Assembly: GCA_002696645.1 (NCBI GenBank) | Contig: NZSA01000065.1 | Location: 36,955-84,040 of the forward strand | Origin: Rhodospirillales bacterium | GTDB lineage: Bacteria; Pseudomonadota; Alphaproteobacteria; UBA8366; Aestuariispiraceae | Length of the DNA: 47,086 nt | Direction of reading: 5' to 3' | Part shown: in pieces, positions 26,976-36,324 of the stretch | How the letters are laid out: each line of letters begins with the position of its first letter | How positions within the stretch are numbered: the first letter of the stretch is position 1 | Position numbers and translations under genes: made by a program | Notes under the pieces: model-generated | The model's database searches: none | Seen by the model: the letters and a program-made list of their open reading frames with translations, nothing else | Told to the model about the DNA's origin: nothing

Positions 26976-27235
26976 GGTTTCGCCCGGGCTGGCCAAGCCG
27001 GATACGACACGAAACCGCCGCTTGGCAGACTTGTCTGTGAAGAGCGTAGATCACGCGGGACAGCGAAGGGATGTGGCGGTCGAGCCAACACCCCGCTAGA
27101 CCGATCTGGGCCAAGGCGTCGTGAGCGCCCAGGTTCCGCACGAGGATACGATCTCCGTCTGAGAAGCTGCCAACCGATAACGGGCAAGGGCCCGCTATCG
27201 TCGTATGATCGGATAGAAAAGGAAACTTTATCCAC
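26976..27235 (+). promoter_or_regulatory. pnp leader region with hairpin
   Basis: The gap from the rpsO stop to pnp is 316 bases with no credible gene. After the rpsO terminator it contains a hairpin, GATAACGGGC (27176-27185), loop AAGG, GCCCGCTATC (27190-27199), with one A-C mismatch, 36 bases before the pnp start. In enterobacteria the pnp leader hairpin is cut by RNase III and mediates self-repression; this structure may do likewise, which is inference. No clear promoter was seen. Confidence 0.4.
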
Positions 27236-29422
27236 ATGTTTACAATCCACAAAAAATCAATGGAATGGTGCGGACGCACCCTGACGCTGGAAACCGGGCG
27301 CATTGCCCGTCAGGCTGATGGGGCGGTTCTTGCCACTTATGGCGAAACCAGTGTTCTGTGTGCCGTGACCTTCGCGAAATCAGAAAAGCCCGGTCAGGAC
27401 TTTTTCCCGTTGTCGGTTCACTATCAGGAAAAAACCTATGCGGCTGGCAAGATCCCCGGTGGGTTCTTCAAGCGGGAAGCGCGCCCTTCCGAAAAGGAAA
27501 CGCTGACATCCCGCCTGATTGACCGCCCGATCCGCCCGCTTTTCGTGCCAGGCTTCAAAAACGAAGTGCAGGTTGTCTGCACCGTGTTGAGCCACGACAT
27601 GGAAAATGATCCAGACATGGTCGCGATGGTTGGGGCCTCTGCGGCGCTGACGATCTCTGGCGCTCCTTTCATGGGCCCGATTGCGGGTATCCGCATCGGC
27701 ATGATCGACGGTGAACTGGTTGCCAACCCAACCATGCCGCAGATCAAAGATGACAGCACCCTGGACCTGGTTGTTGCCGGGACCCAGGAAGGTGTGTTGA
27801 TGGTCGAGTCCGAAGCCCAAGAGCTGGACGAAGACACCATGCTGAACGCGGTTATGCTGGCCCATCGCAGCTTCCAGCCGGTGATCGACCTGATCATTGA
27901 TCTGGCTGAATCCGCTGCAAAAGAGCCCTTCGATCTGCCGGAAGCCGATCCGAATGTTGCCCCTGTCGATGCCCGTCTGCGGGAATTGGCGATGGAGCCG
28001 CTGCGGGCCGCTTATGCCATCACTAAGAAGCAGGATCGCGTCGAAGCCGTTGGCAATGCCAAGAAGGCAGCGATGGCAAGCCTGGAAGAAGAAGGCCTGG
28101 ATGTTGCCCTGGCTGGCAAACTGTTCAAGGACCTGGAAAAGGATGTCGTTCGCGGCAATATCCTGAAAACCGGCGAACGCATCGATGGCCGCAAAACCGA
28201 TCAGGTTCGCCCGATCGTCTGTGAAGTCGGCGTATTGCCCCAGGCGCATGGCTCTGCCTTGTTCACCCGTGGTGAAACCCAGGCTTTGGTCGTGACCACT
28301 TTGGGTACCGGCCAGGACGAACAGATCATTGACGCGCTGGAAGGTGAATACCGCCAGAACTTCATGCTGCACTATAACTTCCCTCCCTATTCAGTTGGGG
28401 AAGCCGGTCGCATGGGTCCTCCGGGTCGTCGCGAAATCGGTCATGGTAAGCTCGCCTGGCGCGCGCTGAACCCGCTGATGCCACCGAAGGAAGATTTCCC
28501 CTACACCGTGCGTGTGGTTTCCGAAATCACCGAATCCAATGGTTCGTCTTCCATGGCGACTGTTTGCGGGACGTCCATGTCCCTGATGGATGCCGGTGTG
28601 CCGCTGCCCAAGCCTTGCGCGGGTATCGCCATGGGCTTGATCAAGGAAGATGACGGCGTCGCCGTCCTGTCCGATATTCTGGGCGATGAAGATCACCTGG
28701 GCGATATGGACTTTAAGGTTGCCGGGACTGCCGATGGCATCACCTCGCTGCAGATGGATATCAAGATCACCTCAATTACTGAGGAAATCATGAAGACCGC
28801 TTTGGCTCAGGCCAAACAGGGTCGTATCCATATTCTGGGCGAAATGGCCAAGGCGATCACCAATGGCCGTGACGGTGTGTCGCAAAATGCACCGCGCATC
28901 GTGACCTTCCAGATCAACAAGGACAAGATCCGTGAAGTGATCGGGACCGGCGGTAAGGTTATTCGCGAAATTTGCGAAACCACCGGGGCGAAAGTCGATA
29001 TCGATGACGACGGGACGATCAAGGTTGCCTCCATCGACAACGAAGCCGGTCAGCGCGCGGTTGATTGGATCAAAGGCATCGTGGCGGAACCGGAACCCGG
29101 TAAGGTCTATCGCGGCAAGGTCGTGAAGGTCATGGATTTCGGGGCATTCGTGAACTTTATGCCGGGCCGCGATGGTCTGGTGCATATTTCCGAATTGCAG
29201 GCCGGCCGCACCGCACAGGTCACCGATGTTGCCAATGAAGGCGACGAAGTCTGGGTCAAATGCCTGGGCATGGACGAGCGCGGCAAGGTCCGCCTGTCAA
29301 TGCGCAGCGCTGATCAGGAAACCGGTGCCGACATCGAAGACACGCTGGAAAAGCCCGAACGGGCCCCGCGTGACGACAATGGCGGCGGCAACAACCGCCC
29401 GCGTCGCCCGCGCCGGGACTAA
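27236..29422 (+). CDS. pnp: Polyribonucleotide nucleotidyltransferase (PNPase)
   Basis: 728-residue phosphorolytic 3'-5' exoribonuclease, a trimer and part of the RNA degradosome. Two RNase PH-like halves are visible: the first opens [20 protein letters not shown], the second has [20 protein letters not shown] and the active-site [22 protein letters not shown] domain ([17 protein letters not shown], about residues 562-620) and an S1 domain ([20 protein letters not shown]) follow, with an Asn/Arg-rich tail. The start is ATG at 27236 with AAGGAAA somewhat far upstream; the ATG at residue 9 is less likely by family alignment. Confidence 0.97.
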   Translation: MFTIHKKSMEWCGRTLTLETGRIARQADGAVLATYGETSVLCAVTFAKSEKPGQDFFPLSVHYQEKTYAAGKIPGGFFKREARPSEKETLTSRLIDRPIRPLFVPGFKNEVQVVCTVLSHDMENDPDMVAMVGASAALTISGAPFMGPIAGIRIGMIDGELVANPTMPQIKDDSTLDLVVAGTQEGVLMVESEAQELDEDTMLNAVMLAHRSFQPVIDLIIDLAESAAKEPFDLPEADPNVAPVDARLRELAMEPLRAAYAITKKQDRVEAVGNAKKAAMASLEEEGLDVALAGKLFKDLEKDVVRGNILKTGERIDGRKTDQVRPIVCEVGVLPQAHGSALFTRGETQALVVTTLGTGQDEQIIDALEGEYRQNFMLHYNFPPYSVGEAGRMGPPGRREIGHGKLAWRALNPLMPPKEDFPYTVRVVSEITESNGSSSMATVCGTSMSLMDAGVPLPKPCAGIAMGLIKEDDGVAVLSDILGDEDHLGDMDFKVAGTADGITSLQMDIKITSITEEIMKTALAQAKQGRIHILGEMAKAITNGRDGVSQNAPRIVTFQINKDKIREVIGTGGKVIREICETTGAKVDIDDDGTIKVASIDNEAGQRAVDWIKGIVAEPEPGKVYRGKVVKVMDFGAFVNFMPGRDGLVHISELQAGRTAQVTDVANEGDEVWVKCLGMDERGKVRLSMRSADQETGADIEDTLEKPERAPRDDNGGGNNRPRRPRRD

Positions 29423-29459
29423 GGTTGAACCGACCTTAGAATGCGATTGACTGAAATGC

Positions 29460-29492
29460 GCCCGGACCGGGAAACTGGTCCGGGCGTTTTCT
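29460..29492 (+). terminator. Rho-independent terminator of pnp
   Basis: Nine-base perfect stem GCCCGGACC (29460-29468) and GGTCCGGGC (29477-29485) with an eight-base loop, then GTTTTCTT. It lies 37 bases after the pnp stop and just before the end of the convergent DUF2442 gene. Confidence 0.85.
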
Positions 29493-29500
29493 TTGCGCCC

Positions 29501-29971
29501 CTATCGCTGGCTGTTTGCCAACCGCGCATACAACAATGCAGATCGTTCCATCATATCCGTCACAGCGCGCCACACTGTATAGGTCACGGGCGATGTGCCT
29601 GATCGGAAATTTTTGATTTGTGTCCGGCTGTATCCCAGCGCTTGGGCCATCTGATCATTAGTAAGGTTGTATTTTTCCTTAAAGGCATTCAGCAAGGTGA
29701 CGCCGGACCGATCTGATTGTTCTGATGCGATCAGCGCCAGGTTTTCCGCGCTGAAATCCAGACCATTGGACCAGCCAACGCCATGCCCCCAATTGATTGT
29801 GGTGACGGTTTTAAACGCATCGGGGTCCTTGGCGAAGACGTTGAAATGTCTGGAGGCGCGCACCAATCCGGACAGATCTGCAACTTGGGTAGGGCCATCT
29901 TCCCAAGTAAGCGCGAGGCAAAAATTCTCTAATGGCTTCACGTTCTGCAATCGCATGGCGGTCATCTCCAT
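29501..29971 (-). CDS. DUF2442 protein with C-terminal helix-turn-helix
   Basis: About 156 residues. The first 80 form a DUF2442-like domain (VKPLENFCLALTWEDGPTQV, DLSGLV, then INWGHGVGWSNGLDFSAENL). A flexible link leads to a helix-turn-helix of XRE type (residues about 98-130 of this start: YNLTNDQMAQALGYSRTQIK). The start is placed at the ATG at 29971, which shares its A with the DUF4160 stop (TGATG), implying coupled translation; an ATG at 29965 has better spacing from AGGAG. DUF4160-DUF2442 pairs are common and toxin-antitoxin-like. With its HTH, this member is the likely autoregulator of the two palindromes at 30225-30268. Confidence 0.8.
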   Translation of the reverse strand: MEMTAMRLQNVKPLENFCLALTWEDGPTQVADLSGLVRASRHFNVFAKDPDAFKTVTTINWGHGVGWSNGLDFSAENLALIASEQSDRSGVTLLNAFKEKYNLTNDQMAQALGYSRTQIKNFRSGTSPVTYTVWRAVTDMMERSALLYARLANSQR

Positions 29972-30198
29972 CACTCCTGATACAAGCTCCAGCACTTCAA
30001 AAGCTCATCCCGATGATCTTGCACATAGGCAATGGCCTCCCGTTCGACCTTTTTGGGCAGATCGCCCGCAATCTTTACCGCATCGTCCAATCGCAGTTTC
30101 GCGGCAAAATCTGGACCAATGATATGTACATGCGGGGGGTTCTCATCCTGGAAGTACATGTAAATCCGGAACGATCCAAAATCAGCAATCGTTGGCAT
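29971..30198 (-). CDS. DUF4160 protein
   Basis: 75-residue protein with the DUF4160 pattern: MPTIADFGSFRIYMYFQDEN, then PPHVHI, then KIAGDLPKKVEREAIAYVQD and the terminal HRDELLKCW. The ATG at 30198 is chosen because it gives the canonical MPTI start and has GGGGGAAG upstream; the longer frame from 30219 would begin inside the -10 box. It is the first gene of a two-gene unit with DUF2442-HTH. Function is unknown; genomic pairing suggests a toxin-antitoxin-like module, but no activity can be read from sequence. Confidence 0.85.
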   Translation of the reverse strand: MPTIADFGSFRIYMYFQDENPPHVHIIGPDFAAKLRLDDAVKIAGDLPKKVEREAIAYVQDHRDELLKCWSLYQE

Positions 30199-30218
30199 GC
30201 ATCTTCCCCCACATCCCA

Positions 30219-30247
30219 AATATAGGCCAATAATTGCCCTTTGTCAA
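30219..30247 (-). promoter_or_regulatory. Near-consensus promoter of the DUF4160-DUF2442 pair
   Basis: On the minus strand a perfect TTGACA (30247-30242) is followed after exactly 17 bases by TATATT (30224-30219), five of six matches to TATAAT. It lies about 20 bases before the DUF4160 start. The spacer is almost wholly filled by a palindromic repeat copy, so a bound repressor would block RNA polymerase. Confidence 0.75.
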
Positions 30248-30268
30248 CTTGGAGGCCAATTATTGCCC
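30225..30268. repeat. Twin palindromic operators
   Basis: Two nearly identical 15-base elements, GGCCAATAATTGCCC (30225-30239) and GGCCAATTATTGCCC (30254-30268), with start points 29 bases apart. Each is an imperfect palindrome (CAAT and ATTG arms flanked by G/C). One sits in the promoter spacer, the other just upstream of the -35 and against the stop codon of the RamB-like gene. This is a typical autoregulatory layout; the HTH of the DUF2442 protein is the obvious candidate ligand. Confidence 0.65.
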
Positions 30269-30269
30269 T

Positions 30270-31832
30270 CTACCGCGTGCCCCCCGGGCGTTCGTGGTGG
30301 TGGGGCCAGCCGGGGGCGGTGTAGGGGCTGGGGCCACGGACATTTTCTTCGATGTCATAGCGCAGATGAACCGGCGGGAAGGCCCGCTGGGTGCAGTCCA
30401 TCCGCTCACAAATGCGGCAGGCGACCCCGATTCCGGAGAACCTGTCTGCATGGCTCAAGTCCAGGGCATCTGCATAGACGATATCCTTGGCATAGCGCAC
30501 ATCGCAGCCCATCCCGATGGACAAAACACTGCGCTGCGCGCCAAAGCCGATACCCCCCTTGGTGATCGTTCGCGCGATACAAAAGTAAGATGTGCCATCG
30601 GGCAGGCTGGAGACCTGGGCCTGGATCTGGCCCGGATTCAAAAAGGCGGAATAGATATTCCATCGGCTGCAGGCCCCGCCATGCCGGGGAATCGGCAGAC
30701 CGGATAGGGTGAAGCGTTTGGAGATATTACCCGCCAGATCGACCCGCAGCATATGCAACGGGATACCGCGGTCGGTCGGTTTGTTCAGGGTGGTCAGGCG
30801 GTGGCAGATTTGTTCAAACCCGGCCCGCCATCGGTGTTGCAGCAATTCAATGTCATAGCGACAGTCGCGCGCACTGCCCAGGAACGCCTCATAGGGCAGC
30901 AACAGGGCGGCGGCCAGATAATTGGCCAGGGCAATCCGCCCCAGGGTTCTGGGCGGGCCTTCTTTTAAACCAGCCTCCATCAACAGCATGTCGATCACCG
31001 ACCCGGCAGAGAGCAGCGCAATCTGGTGGGACATCTGAAAGGCGCGGCTGGCCCCGCTGAGCCGTTGATTGACTTCCAGCAGTTTCTGTTGTGGATGAAA
31101 TCGCCGTGTGATGGGTGGGCTGGCCTTGGGATCGGCGGGGGGTTCGATGAAATTAACGCGCACGTCATGGGCCTGGCGCAAATAATCGACCAACGTGTCC
31201 AGGGATCTGGCGGACCCGCCAACAATGCCTATTTCCCGCCTGACGCGGTCGGCCTCATCCTCTAAATCCTGGAAGTAATTGCTGTTGGCCTGAATAAAGT
31301 CAGACACGATGTCAGACGCCGATAGCGTGCTGGCCCCAATCCCCCCCAACAGGCCGCCCAGGGACATGCGCCCGTCGGGATCATCGCTGGCAGAGGCGGC
31401 GAGACTGCGCGCATCGGTCAGGGTCGTCTGATAGGCATCACAGACCCGCAGCAGCGCCCGGGCGGATTCCGGGCTGACCTCCACCAGATCGCGCACATCG
31501 GTGTTGCGAATATCATAATCGTCGAAGAGAGGATCGCTGAGGGCCTCCATCACATCGCTGTATAGCCGCCCCTCCTCTTCTTCCGCCAGTTGATCGACGG
31601 GAATGTTGAAATAGTCCGATAGTTTCATCAACAGCGGAACGGTCACCTTGCGGCGGTTGTGCTCAATTAAATTGAGGTAGCTGGCACTGACTTCCAGGAT
31701 ATCAGCCAGGGCCGCCTGGCTGAGAGATTGTTCTCGCCGCAGCCGTCGAATTTTCGGGCCAACCTTCATCGCGTCGCGAGAGGCAGGTTTGGTGCCAGAC
31801 TTTGGTCCAAGTTTTGCGACGGGGTTTGCCAT
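30270..31832 (-). CDS. RamB/ScfR-type short-chain acyl regulator (XRE-DUF2083)
   Basis: 520 residues. An XRE helix-turn-helix lies at about 27-85 (IRRLRREQSLSQAALADILE, VSASYLNLIEHNRR). A central ImmA/IrrE-like region follows in which the HExxH metal motif is degenerate (FQMSHQIALL), and the C-terminal domain carries conserved cysteines, including CRICERMDCTQRAFPP. This is the architecture of RamB/ScfR regulators that control isocitrate lyase and related acetate or propionate genes in corynebacteria and Paracoccus. It is divergent from aceA, which makes that target very likely. AGGA lies seven bases before the ATG. Confidence 0.85.
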   Translation of the reverse strand: MANPVAKLGPKSGTKPASRDAMKVGPKIRRLRREQSLSQAALADILEVSASYLNLIEHNRRKVTVPLLMKLSDYFNIPVDQLAEEEEGRLYSDVMEALSDPLFDDYDIRNTDVRDLVEVSPESARALLRVCDAYQTTLTDARSLAASASDDPDGRMSLGGLLGGIGASTLSASDIVSDFIQANSNYFQDLEDEADRVRREIGIVGGSARSLDTLVDYLRQAHDVRVNFIEPPADPKASPPITRRFHPQQKLLEVNQRLSGASRAFQMSHQIALLSAGSVIDMLLMEAGLKEGPPRTLGRIALANYLAAALLLPYEAFLGSARDCRYDIELLQHRWRAGFEQICHRLTTLNKPTDRGIPLHMLRVDLAGNISKRFTLSGLPIPRHGGACSRWNIYSAFLNPGQIQAQVSSLPDGTSYFCIARTITKGGIGFGAQRSVLSIGMGCDVRYAKDIVYADALDLSHADRFSGIGVACRICERMDCTQRAFPPVHLRYDIEENVRGPSPYTAPGWPHHHERPGGTR

Positions 31833-31847
31833 TGCAAATTCCTAATA

Positions 31848-31986
31848 TTTACAAGGTTAACCAATAGTAAAGCATTTACGAGAAATCTTTACAATATGTT
31901 ATGTTGGTTACCGTTGTGCAGCGCATCATTCGGCTGTATCCAAGGTTTCAGAGGAAACACACGGCGCTTTACAAAGTCTTGTAAAG
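31848..31986. promoter_or_regulatory. Operator cluster between the RamB-like gene and aceA
   Basis: The motif TTTACAA occurs at 31848-31854, 31888-31894 and 31968-31974, and its complement TTGTAAA at 31979-31985. The last two form a perfect palindrome, CTTTACAA (31967-31974), AGTC, TTGTAAAG (31979-31986). A further short inverted repeat GTAAA-GCA-TTTAC lies at 31867-31879. The first copies lie close to the start of the regulator gene, suggesting autoregulation; the palindrome lies 72 bases before aceA. Binding by the RamB-like protein is inferred. Confidence 0.6.
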
Positions 31987-32058
31987 AACTTTCCAAACAG
32001 CGCCTTTACCCAACCTGACCCGCGACCGGGTCTGAACCAACTGAGAAGGATTGAACCG

Positions 32059-33381
32059 ATGGATAGCTTGGGACCGAATGACAATTACAATTGGGGCGAC
32101 GGCGGCGGTGACCACTGGGACGCCCCGGATTATGCCCCGAACCGCTGGGCAACGACCCGCCGTGATTATTCTAAGCATGATGTGGCAAAGCTGCGCGGCT
32201 CCATCCAGATCCGCAACACCCTGGCGGAACTGGGCGCGCAAAAGCTGTGGAAGCTGATCAATGAAGAGCCTTATGTAAACACGCTGGGTGCCTTCACCGG
32301 CTGTCAGGCAACACAGCATGTCCGCGCGGGCCTGCAGGCGATCTATCTGTCTGGCTGGCAGGTCGCCGCCGACGCCAATAATGCGGGCCAGATGTATCCG
32401 GACCAGTCGCTGTATCCTGTCTCCTCCGTCCCTCAAGTGGTGGAGCGGATCAACAACGCCTTCATGCGTCAGGACCAGATCCAGACCATGGAACGCCTGT
32501 CAGGCGAGAACACAACGGATATCGATTGGTTCGCGCCCATCGTTGCCGATGCGGAAGCTGGCTTTGGTGGACCGCTGAATGTGTTCGAACTGATGAAGGC
32601 GATGATCAAGGCGGGCGCTGCTGGCGTTCATTTTGAAGATCAGCTGTCATCAGAAAAGAAATGCGGTCATCTGGGTGGCAAGGTTCTGTTGCCGACACAA
32701 CAGGCCGTGCGCAACCTGTCCTCTGCACGCCTGGCAGCCGACGTCATGGGCGTACCGACCATCATCATGGCTCGCACTGATGCCGAGGCAGCCCGCCTGA
32801 TAACCACGGATGTGGACGAACGCGATCAACCCTTCCTGACCGGGGAGCGGACGGCAGAAGGCTTCTATCGCATCACCGGTGGCATGGATATGTGCATTGC
32901 CCGTGGCCTAGCCTTCGCGCCCTATGCGGACCTGCTGTGGATGGAAACCTCCACCCCCAGCATCGAACAGGCAAAGCAATTCGCCGATGCGATCCATGCG
33001 GAATTTCCGAACCAGATGTTGGCCTATAACTGCTCGCCCTCCTTCAACTGGGCGAAGCATCTCAGCAAGGCGGAAATGGAAAGCTTCCAGAAGGAGCTGG
33101 GGGCGCTTGGCTATAAATTCCAGTTCATCACCCTGGCTGGCTTCCACAGCGTCAACTATGCCACGTTTGAACTGGCACGGGCCTATAAGGATCGCGGCAT
33201 GGCGGGCTATTCTGAACTGCAACAGGCAGAATTCGCTGCCGAAGCCCATGGCTTCTCTGCGACCCGCCATCAGCATGAGGTCGGGGTCAGCTATTTCGAT
33301 GCGGTCAACAGCACCACGGCGGTTGGCGAAAGCTCCACCACTGCCATGGGGGAATCGACCGAGACAGCACAGTTCCACTGA
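32059..33381 (+). CDS. aceA: Isocitrate lyase
   Basis: 440-residue glyoxylate-cycle enzyme splitting isocitrate into succinate and glyoxylate, required for growth on acetate or fatty acids. The catalytic motif KKCGH is at residues 200-204, preceded by the metal-binding [11 protein letters not shown] and [15 protein letters not shown] and [10 protein letters not shown] occur later, as in the canonical family. The start has AGAAGGA ten bases upstream. Malate synthase is not in the window. A strong terminator follows, so the gene is monocistronic. Confidence 0.97.
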   Translation: MDSLGPNDNYNWGDGGGDHWDAPDYAPNRWATTRRDYSKHDVAKLRGSIQIRNTLAELGAQKLWKLINEEPYVNTLGAFTGCQATQHVRAGLQAIYLSGWQVAADANNAGQMYPDQSLYPVSSVPQVVERINNAFMRQDQIQTMERLSGENTTDIDWFAPIVADAEAGFGGPLNVFELMKAMIKAGAAGVHFEDQLSSEKKCGHLGGKVLLPTQQAVRNLSSARLAADVMGVPTIIMARTDAEAARLITTDVDERDQPFLTGERTAEGFYRITGGMDMCIARGLAFAPYADLLWMETSTPSIEQAKQFADAIHAEFPNQMLAYNCSPSFNWAKHLSKAEMESFQKELGALGYKFQFITLAGFHSVNYATFELARAYKDRGMAGYSELQQAEFAAEAHGFSATRHQHEVGVSYFDAVNSTTAVGESSTTAMGESTETAQFH

Positions 33382-33434
33382 GAACGCCCATTAAGAGGCG
33401 GTCCGGTTTAGGGTAGGAAAGCTTTAGTGGGGAG

Positions 33435-33473
33435 GGCCGTCCGTTGGAGAAATCCGGCGGGCGGTCTTTTTTT
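33435..33473 (+). terminator. Rho-independent terminator of aceA
   Basis: Stem GGCCGTCCG (33435-33443) and CGGGCGGTC (33458-33466), nine pairs including two G-T pairs, a 14-base loop, then seven T's. It lies 53 bases after the aceA stop. Confidence 0.85.
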
Positions 33474-33539
33474 GGCAGATAGTCTTTTGCCAGTAGGTTT
33501 ATCTTTGCAGGGCATGACAATCATCCTAGATTGTATTTT

Positions 33540-34295
33540 ATGAAGTCTTTGAATGATCCCCTTTGGAAACATTGTGCCGTCGCTTTTCTGGGGACGCTTA
33601 TTTTCTGTTTCATCAGTGTTTCAGGCGCGTTTGCCGATCAGGCGCTTTCCCGCACGGTTGGGGGCATTCATTTCATCTCTTTCATTCCCGAGACGGACAG
33701 GATTGACGGAATCCCGACAACGCCTGCGGATGTGGCGATGGAACGGATGGTTCTGGCGGTCGAAACGGTCGTCAAGAAGGTGCCCATGGCGCGCGACCGG
33801 ATCGCGGCGCTGAAAAAGAAGGGCGATATTCAGATTTTCTATGATGCCCGCCATCCCAGGGACGTTCTGGCCACCGTATCCCTGGCGACCTATTTTGCGG
33901 ACAACTATGATCCGGCGGCGGGTAAGCGGACGTTTGTCATTCTATTTGGTCGTGCAGGCATTCAGTGGGACGCCAATCACCTGGCCAGCACCATTGCCCA
34001 TGAACTGGCCGGGCATGCCTATCAGGATATGCAGGGACGGCTGGAGGACATGACAGAACTGGATATCGAATGCGAAGCCTATCTGGTAGAAGAACACGCG
34101 AAACAGGCCTTGGGCTATGACAAAACGACCGATGAGGCCATCGCCCTGCGCAGCAACATGGACCATCATTGGTGCGATGATTTCCGCCGCTATACCCTGG
34201 ACCAGGATCGCACGGTCTCAACGGAATGGGATCAGCTAAATCCCAACATCCCAAAACTGTTAGCCGCGTTTCAGGACTATCAGAAGGCGCGGTAA
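33540..34295 (+). CDS. Secreted protein with HExxxH metallopeptidase-like motif
   Basis: 251 residues with a cleavable signal peptide (hydrophobic about 12-30, cleavage after GAFA). Residues 150-190 read STIAHELAGHAYQDMQGR, then ELDIECEAYLVEE: His154, Glu155 and His159 form HExxxH, one residue longer than the usual HExxH of zinc peptidases, followed by a Glu-x-Glu-Ala helix that could give the third ligand. I do not recognise the family. The ATG at 33540 is used; a TTG at 33531 is in frame, and neither has a good ribosome-binding site. It is preceded by the aceA terminator and convergent with hslU. Confidence 0.6.
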   Translation: MKSLNDPLWKHCAVAFLGTLIFCFISVSGAFADQALSRTVGGIHFISFIPETDRIDGIPTTPADVAMERMVLAVETVVKKVPMARDRIAALKKKGDIQIFYDARHPRDVLATVSLATYFADNYDPAAGKRTFVILFGRAGIQWDANHLASTIAHELAGHAYQDMQGRLEDMTELDIECEAYLVEEHAKQALGYDKTTDEAIALRSNMDHHWCDDFRRYTLDQDRTVSTEWDQLNPNIPKLLAAFQDYQKAR

Positions 34296-34320
34296 GCCTG
34301 TATCTGCAATATGGACCACG

Positions 34321-35637
34321 TTACAGGATAAACTTACTCAAATCCGTCTCTTTCGCCAGGTCGCCGACATGCTGGTTGACATAAGCGGCATCAATGGTGA
34401 CTTCCTCGCCATCGGGCTTGTCGGACGCGGTGAAGCTGATCTCTTCCAACAGTTTTTCCAGCACGGTGTGCAGGCGACGGGCCCCGATATTCTCGACAGA
34501 GGCATTGATCTCCGCCGCCAGCTTGGCCAGTGCATCAATCGCATCATCGGTGAAGGTCAGGGTCAGGTTTTCCGTTCCCATCAGCGCGACATATTGTTTG
34601 ATCAGACTGTTATCCGGCTCCGTCAGGATGCGGCGGAAGTCCTTTTCCGTCAGCGCATTCAGGCTGACGCGGATCGGCAGGCGACCCTGTAATTCCGGCA
34701 ACAGGTCGCTGGGTTTTGCCAGGTGGAAGGCCCCGCTGGCGACAAACAGAATGTAATCCGTCTTCACCGCGCCATGTTTGGTCGCAACCGTCGTCCCCTC
34801 AATCAGGGGCAGCAGATCCCGCTGGACCCCCTCGCGGCTGACATCCCCGCCGGAGCGTTCGGACCGCACGGTGATTTTGTCAATCTCGTCGATAAAGGCG
34901 ATGCCGTTCTGCTCAACATTTTCAATGGCGGCCAGCTTGATCGCTTCGTGATCGACCAGCTTGTCTGCCTCTTCTGCGACCAAGACGTCATAGGATTCAC
35001 GCACCGACATTTTGCGCGCCTTCGTGCGCCCGCCGCCCATGGCTTTGCCGAAGATCTCATTTAAGTTCAACATGCCCATCTGGGCACCGGGCATGCCGGG
35101 AATATCCATGGTGGGCAGGCCCATCCCGCCGGTATCGGCGACCTGGATTTCAATTTCCTTCTCGTCCAGCGATCCTTCACGCAGCTTTTTACGAAAAGAC
35201 TGGCGCGTCGAATCGGATGCGTTCTGTCCCACCAGCGCATCAATCACGCGCTCTTCGGCATGGATTTCGGCCTTGGCATTCACTTCGCGGCGCTGGGTTT
35301 CGGTTTCCATCTGGATGGCAACCTCGACCAGATCGCGGATGATCTGTTCCACATCGCGGCCAACATAGCCGACTTCTGTAAACTTTGTGGCTTCCACCTT
35401 GATAAAGGGGGCGCGGGCCAGCTTTGCCAGGCGCCGGGCGATTTCTGTCTTACCAACGCCGGTTGGGCCAATCATCAGAATGTTCTTGGGCAGCACTTCT
35501 TCGCGCAGCTCTGGCGGCAGCTTCAAGCGACGCCAGCGGTTGCGCAGCGCAATGGCAACGGCGCGTTTCGCATCGCCCTGGCCAATGATGAACCGGTCCA
35601 ATTCAGAGACGATCTCCCGAGGGCTGAAATCGGTCAT
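34321..35637 (-). CDS. hslU: HslU ATPase of the HslVU protease
   Basis: 438-residue AAA+ unfoldase feeding substrates to HslV. The N-terminus [21 protein letters not shown], Walker A GPTGVGKT (residues 57-64), Walker B FIDEIDKI, and the C-terminal tail ending DLSKFIL, which docks into HslV, are all as in the family. A Gly/Met-rich segment ([16 protein letters not shown]) marks the I domain. Its start overlaps the hslV stop by four bases. Confidence 0.97.
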   Translation of the reverse strand: MTDFSPREIVSELDRFIIGQGDAKRAVAIALRNRWRRLKLPPELREEVLPKNILMIGPTGVGKTEIARRLAKLARAPFIKVEATKFTEVGYVGRDVEQIIRDLVEVAIQMETETQRREVNAKAEIHAEERVIDALVGQNASDSTRQSFRKKLREGSLDEKEIEIQVADTGGMGLPTMDIPGMPGAQMGMLNLNEIFGKAMGGGRTKARKMSVRESYDVLVAEEADKLVDHEAIKLAAIENVEQNGIAFIDEIDKITVRSERSGGDVSREGVQRDLLPLIEGTTVATKHGAVKTDYILFVASGAFHLAKPSDLLPELQGRLPIRVSLNALTEKDFRRILTEPDNSLIKQYVALMGTENLTLTFTDDAIDALAKLAAEINASVENIGARRLHTVLEKLLEEISFTASDKPDGEEVTIDAAYVNQHVGDLAKETDLSKFIL

Positions 35638-36233
35638 AGCTTGCCCCCTTTGCTGGCGCTTTCCGCGGTCAGGCTTTCCAGCGTGATGTTTTCATTGGTG
35701 TAGATACAGATATCGGCGGCGACTTTCATGGCGCGCCGCGCAATGTCTTCGGCACTCATATCCTCGCGGTCCGCCAGCGCGCGGGCGGCTGCCAGAGCAT
35801 AGGCCCCGCCGGACCCGATGCCGATCAACCCGTCTTCGGGCTCCAGCACATCGCCGGTGCCGCTTAGAATCAGGGACACATCCTTGTCCACCACGGCCAT
35901 CATTGCTTCCAGGCGGCGCAGATAGCGATCGGTGCGCCAGTCTTTCGCCAGTTCGACACAGGCGCGGGTCAATTGCTTCGGATATTGCTCCAGCTTCGCC
36001 TCCAGCCGCTCGAACAATGTGAAGGCATCCGCCGTTGCGCCTGCAAAGCCCACCAGGACTTCGCCATCGGCCAGGGGGCGCACCTTGCGCGCATTGGATT
36101 TGAACACGGTGTTGCCAAGCGTTACCTGACCATCACCCGCAATCACCACATGCCCGCCCTTGCGGACCGACAGAATGGTGGTGCCATGAAAAACCGGCCC
36201 AGCGCCGGCAGAGGGGGAGTTGTTATCTGACAT
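35634..36233 (-). CDS. hslV: HslV peptidase of the HslVU protease
   Basis: 199-residue proteasome-like threonine peptidase. The catalytic Thr is the first of [11 protein letters not shown]; the 17 preceding residues would be removed, as in other alphaproteobacterial Hsl[34 protein letters not shown] and [16 protein letters not shown] are family motifs. No ribosome-binding site at normal spacing precedes the ATG; a candidate RpoH promoter ends only seven bases upstream, so the message may be leaderless. Confidence 0.96.
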   Translation of the reverse strand: MSDNNSPSAGAGPVFHGTTILSVRKGGHVVIAGDGQVTLGNTVFKSNARKVRPLADGEVLVGFAGATADAFTLFERLEAKLEQYPKQLTRACVELAKDWRTDRYLRRLEAMMAVVDKDVSLILSGTGDVLEPEDGLIGIGSGGAYALAAARALADREDMSAEDIARRAMKVAADICIYTNENITLESLTAESASKGGKL

Positions 36234-36240
36234 GCCCCCG

Positions 36241-36268
36241 ATATGGGCGGTCCGCCCGCATGCGTCAA
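36241..36268 (-). promoter_or_regulatory. Candidate RpoH promoter of hslVU
   Basis: On the minus strand TTGACG (36268-36263) is followed after 15 bases by CCCATAT (36247-36241), an exact match to the heat-shock -10 pattern CCCATnT. Only seven bases separate it from the hslV ATG, so transcription would begin at or very near the start codon. Confidence 0.45.
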
Positions 36269-36324
36269 CTGCGAAAATCTTTCGCCCGTGTATTTGAAAT
36301 ACAGCGATTGATGACCCCGTTGCT

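Noticed and set aside
27380-28372. 330-residue minus-strand frame inside pnp
   Set aside because: Antisense to the first RNase PH-like half of PNPase; His/Gln-rich composition typical of shadows.
30225-30268. Two 15-base repeats considered as a minimal CRISPR or insertion target duplication
   Set aside because: Only two copies, a 14-base gap, and exact positioning on promoter elements point to operators.
30197-30707. Plus-strand frames over the end of the RamB-like gene
   Set aside because: Antisense to its conserved Cys-containing C-terminal domain and to the operator repeats.
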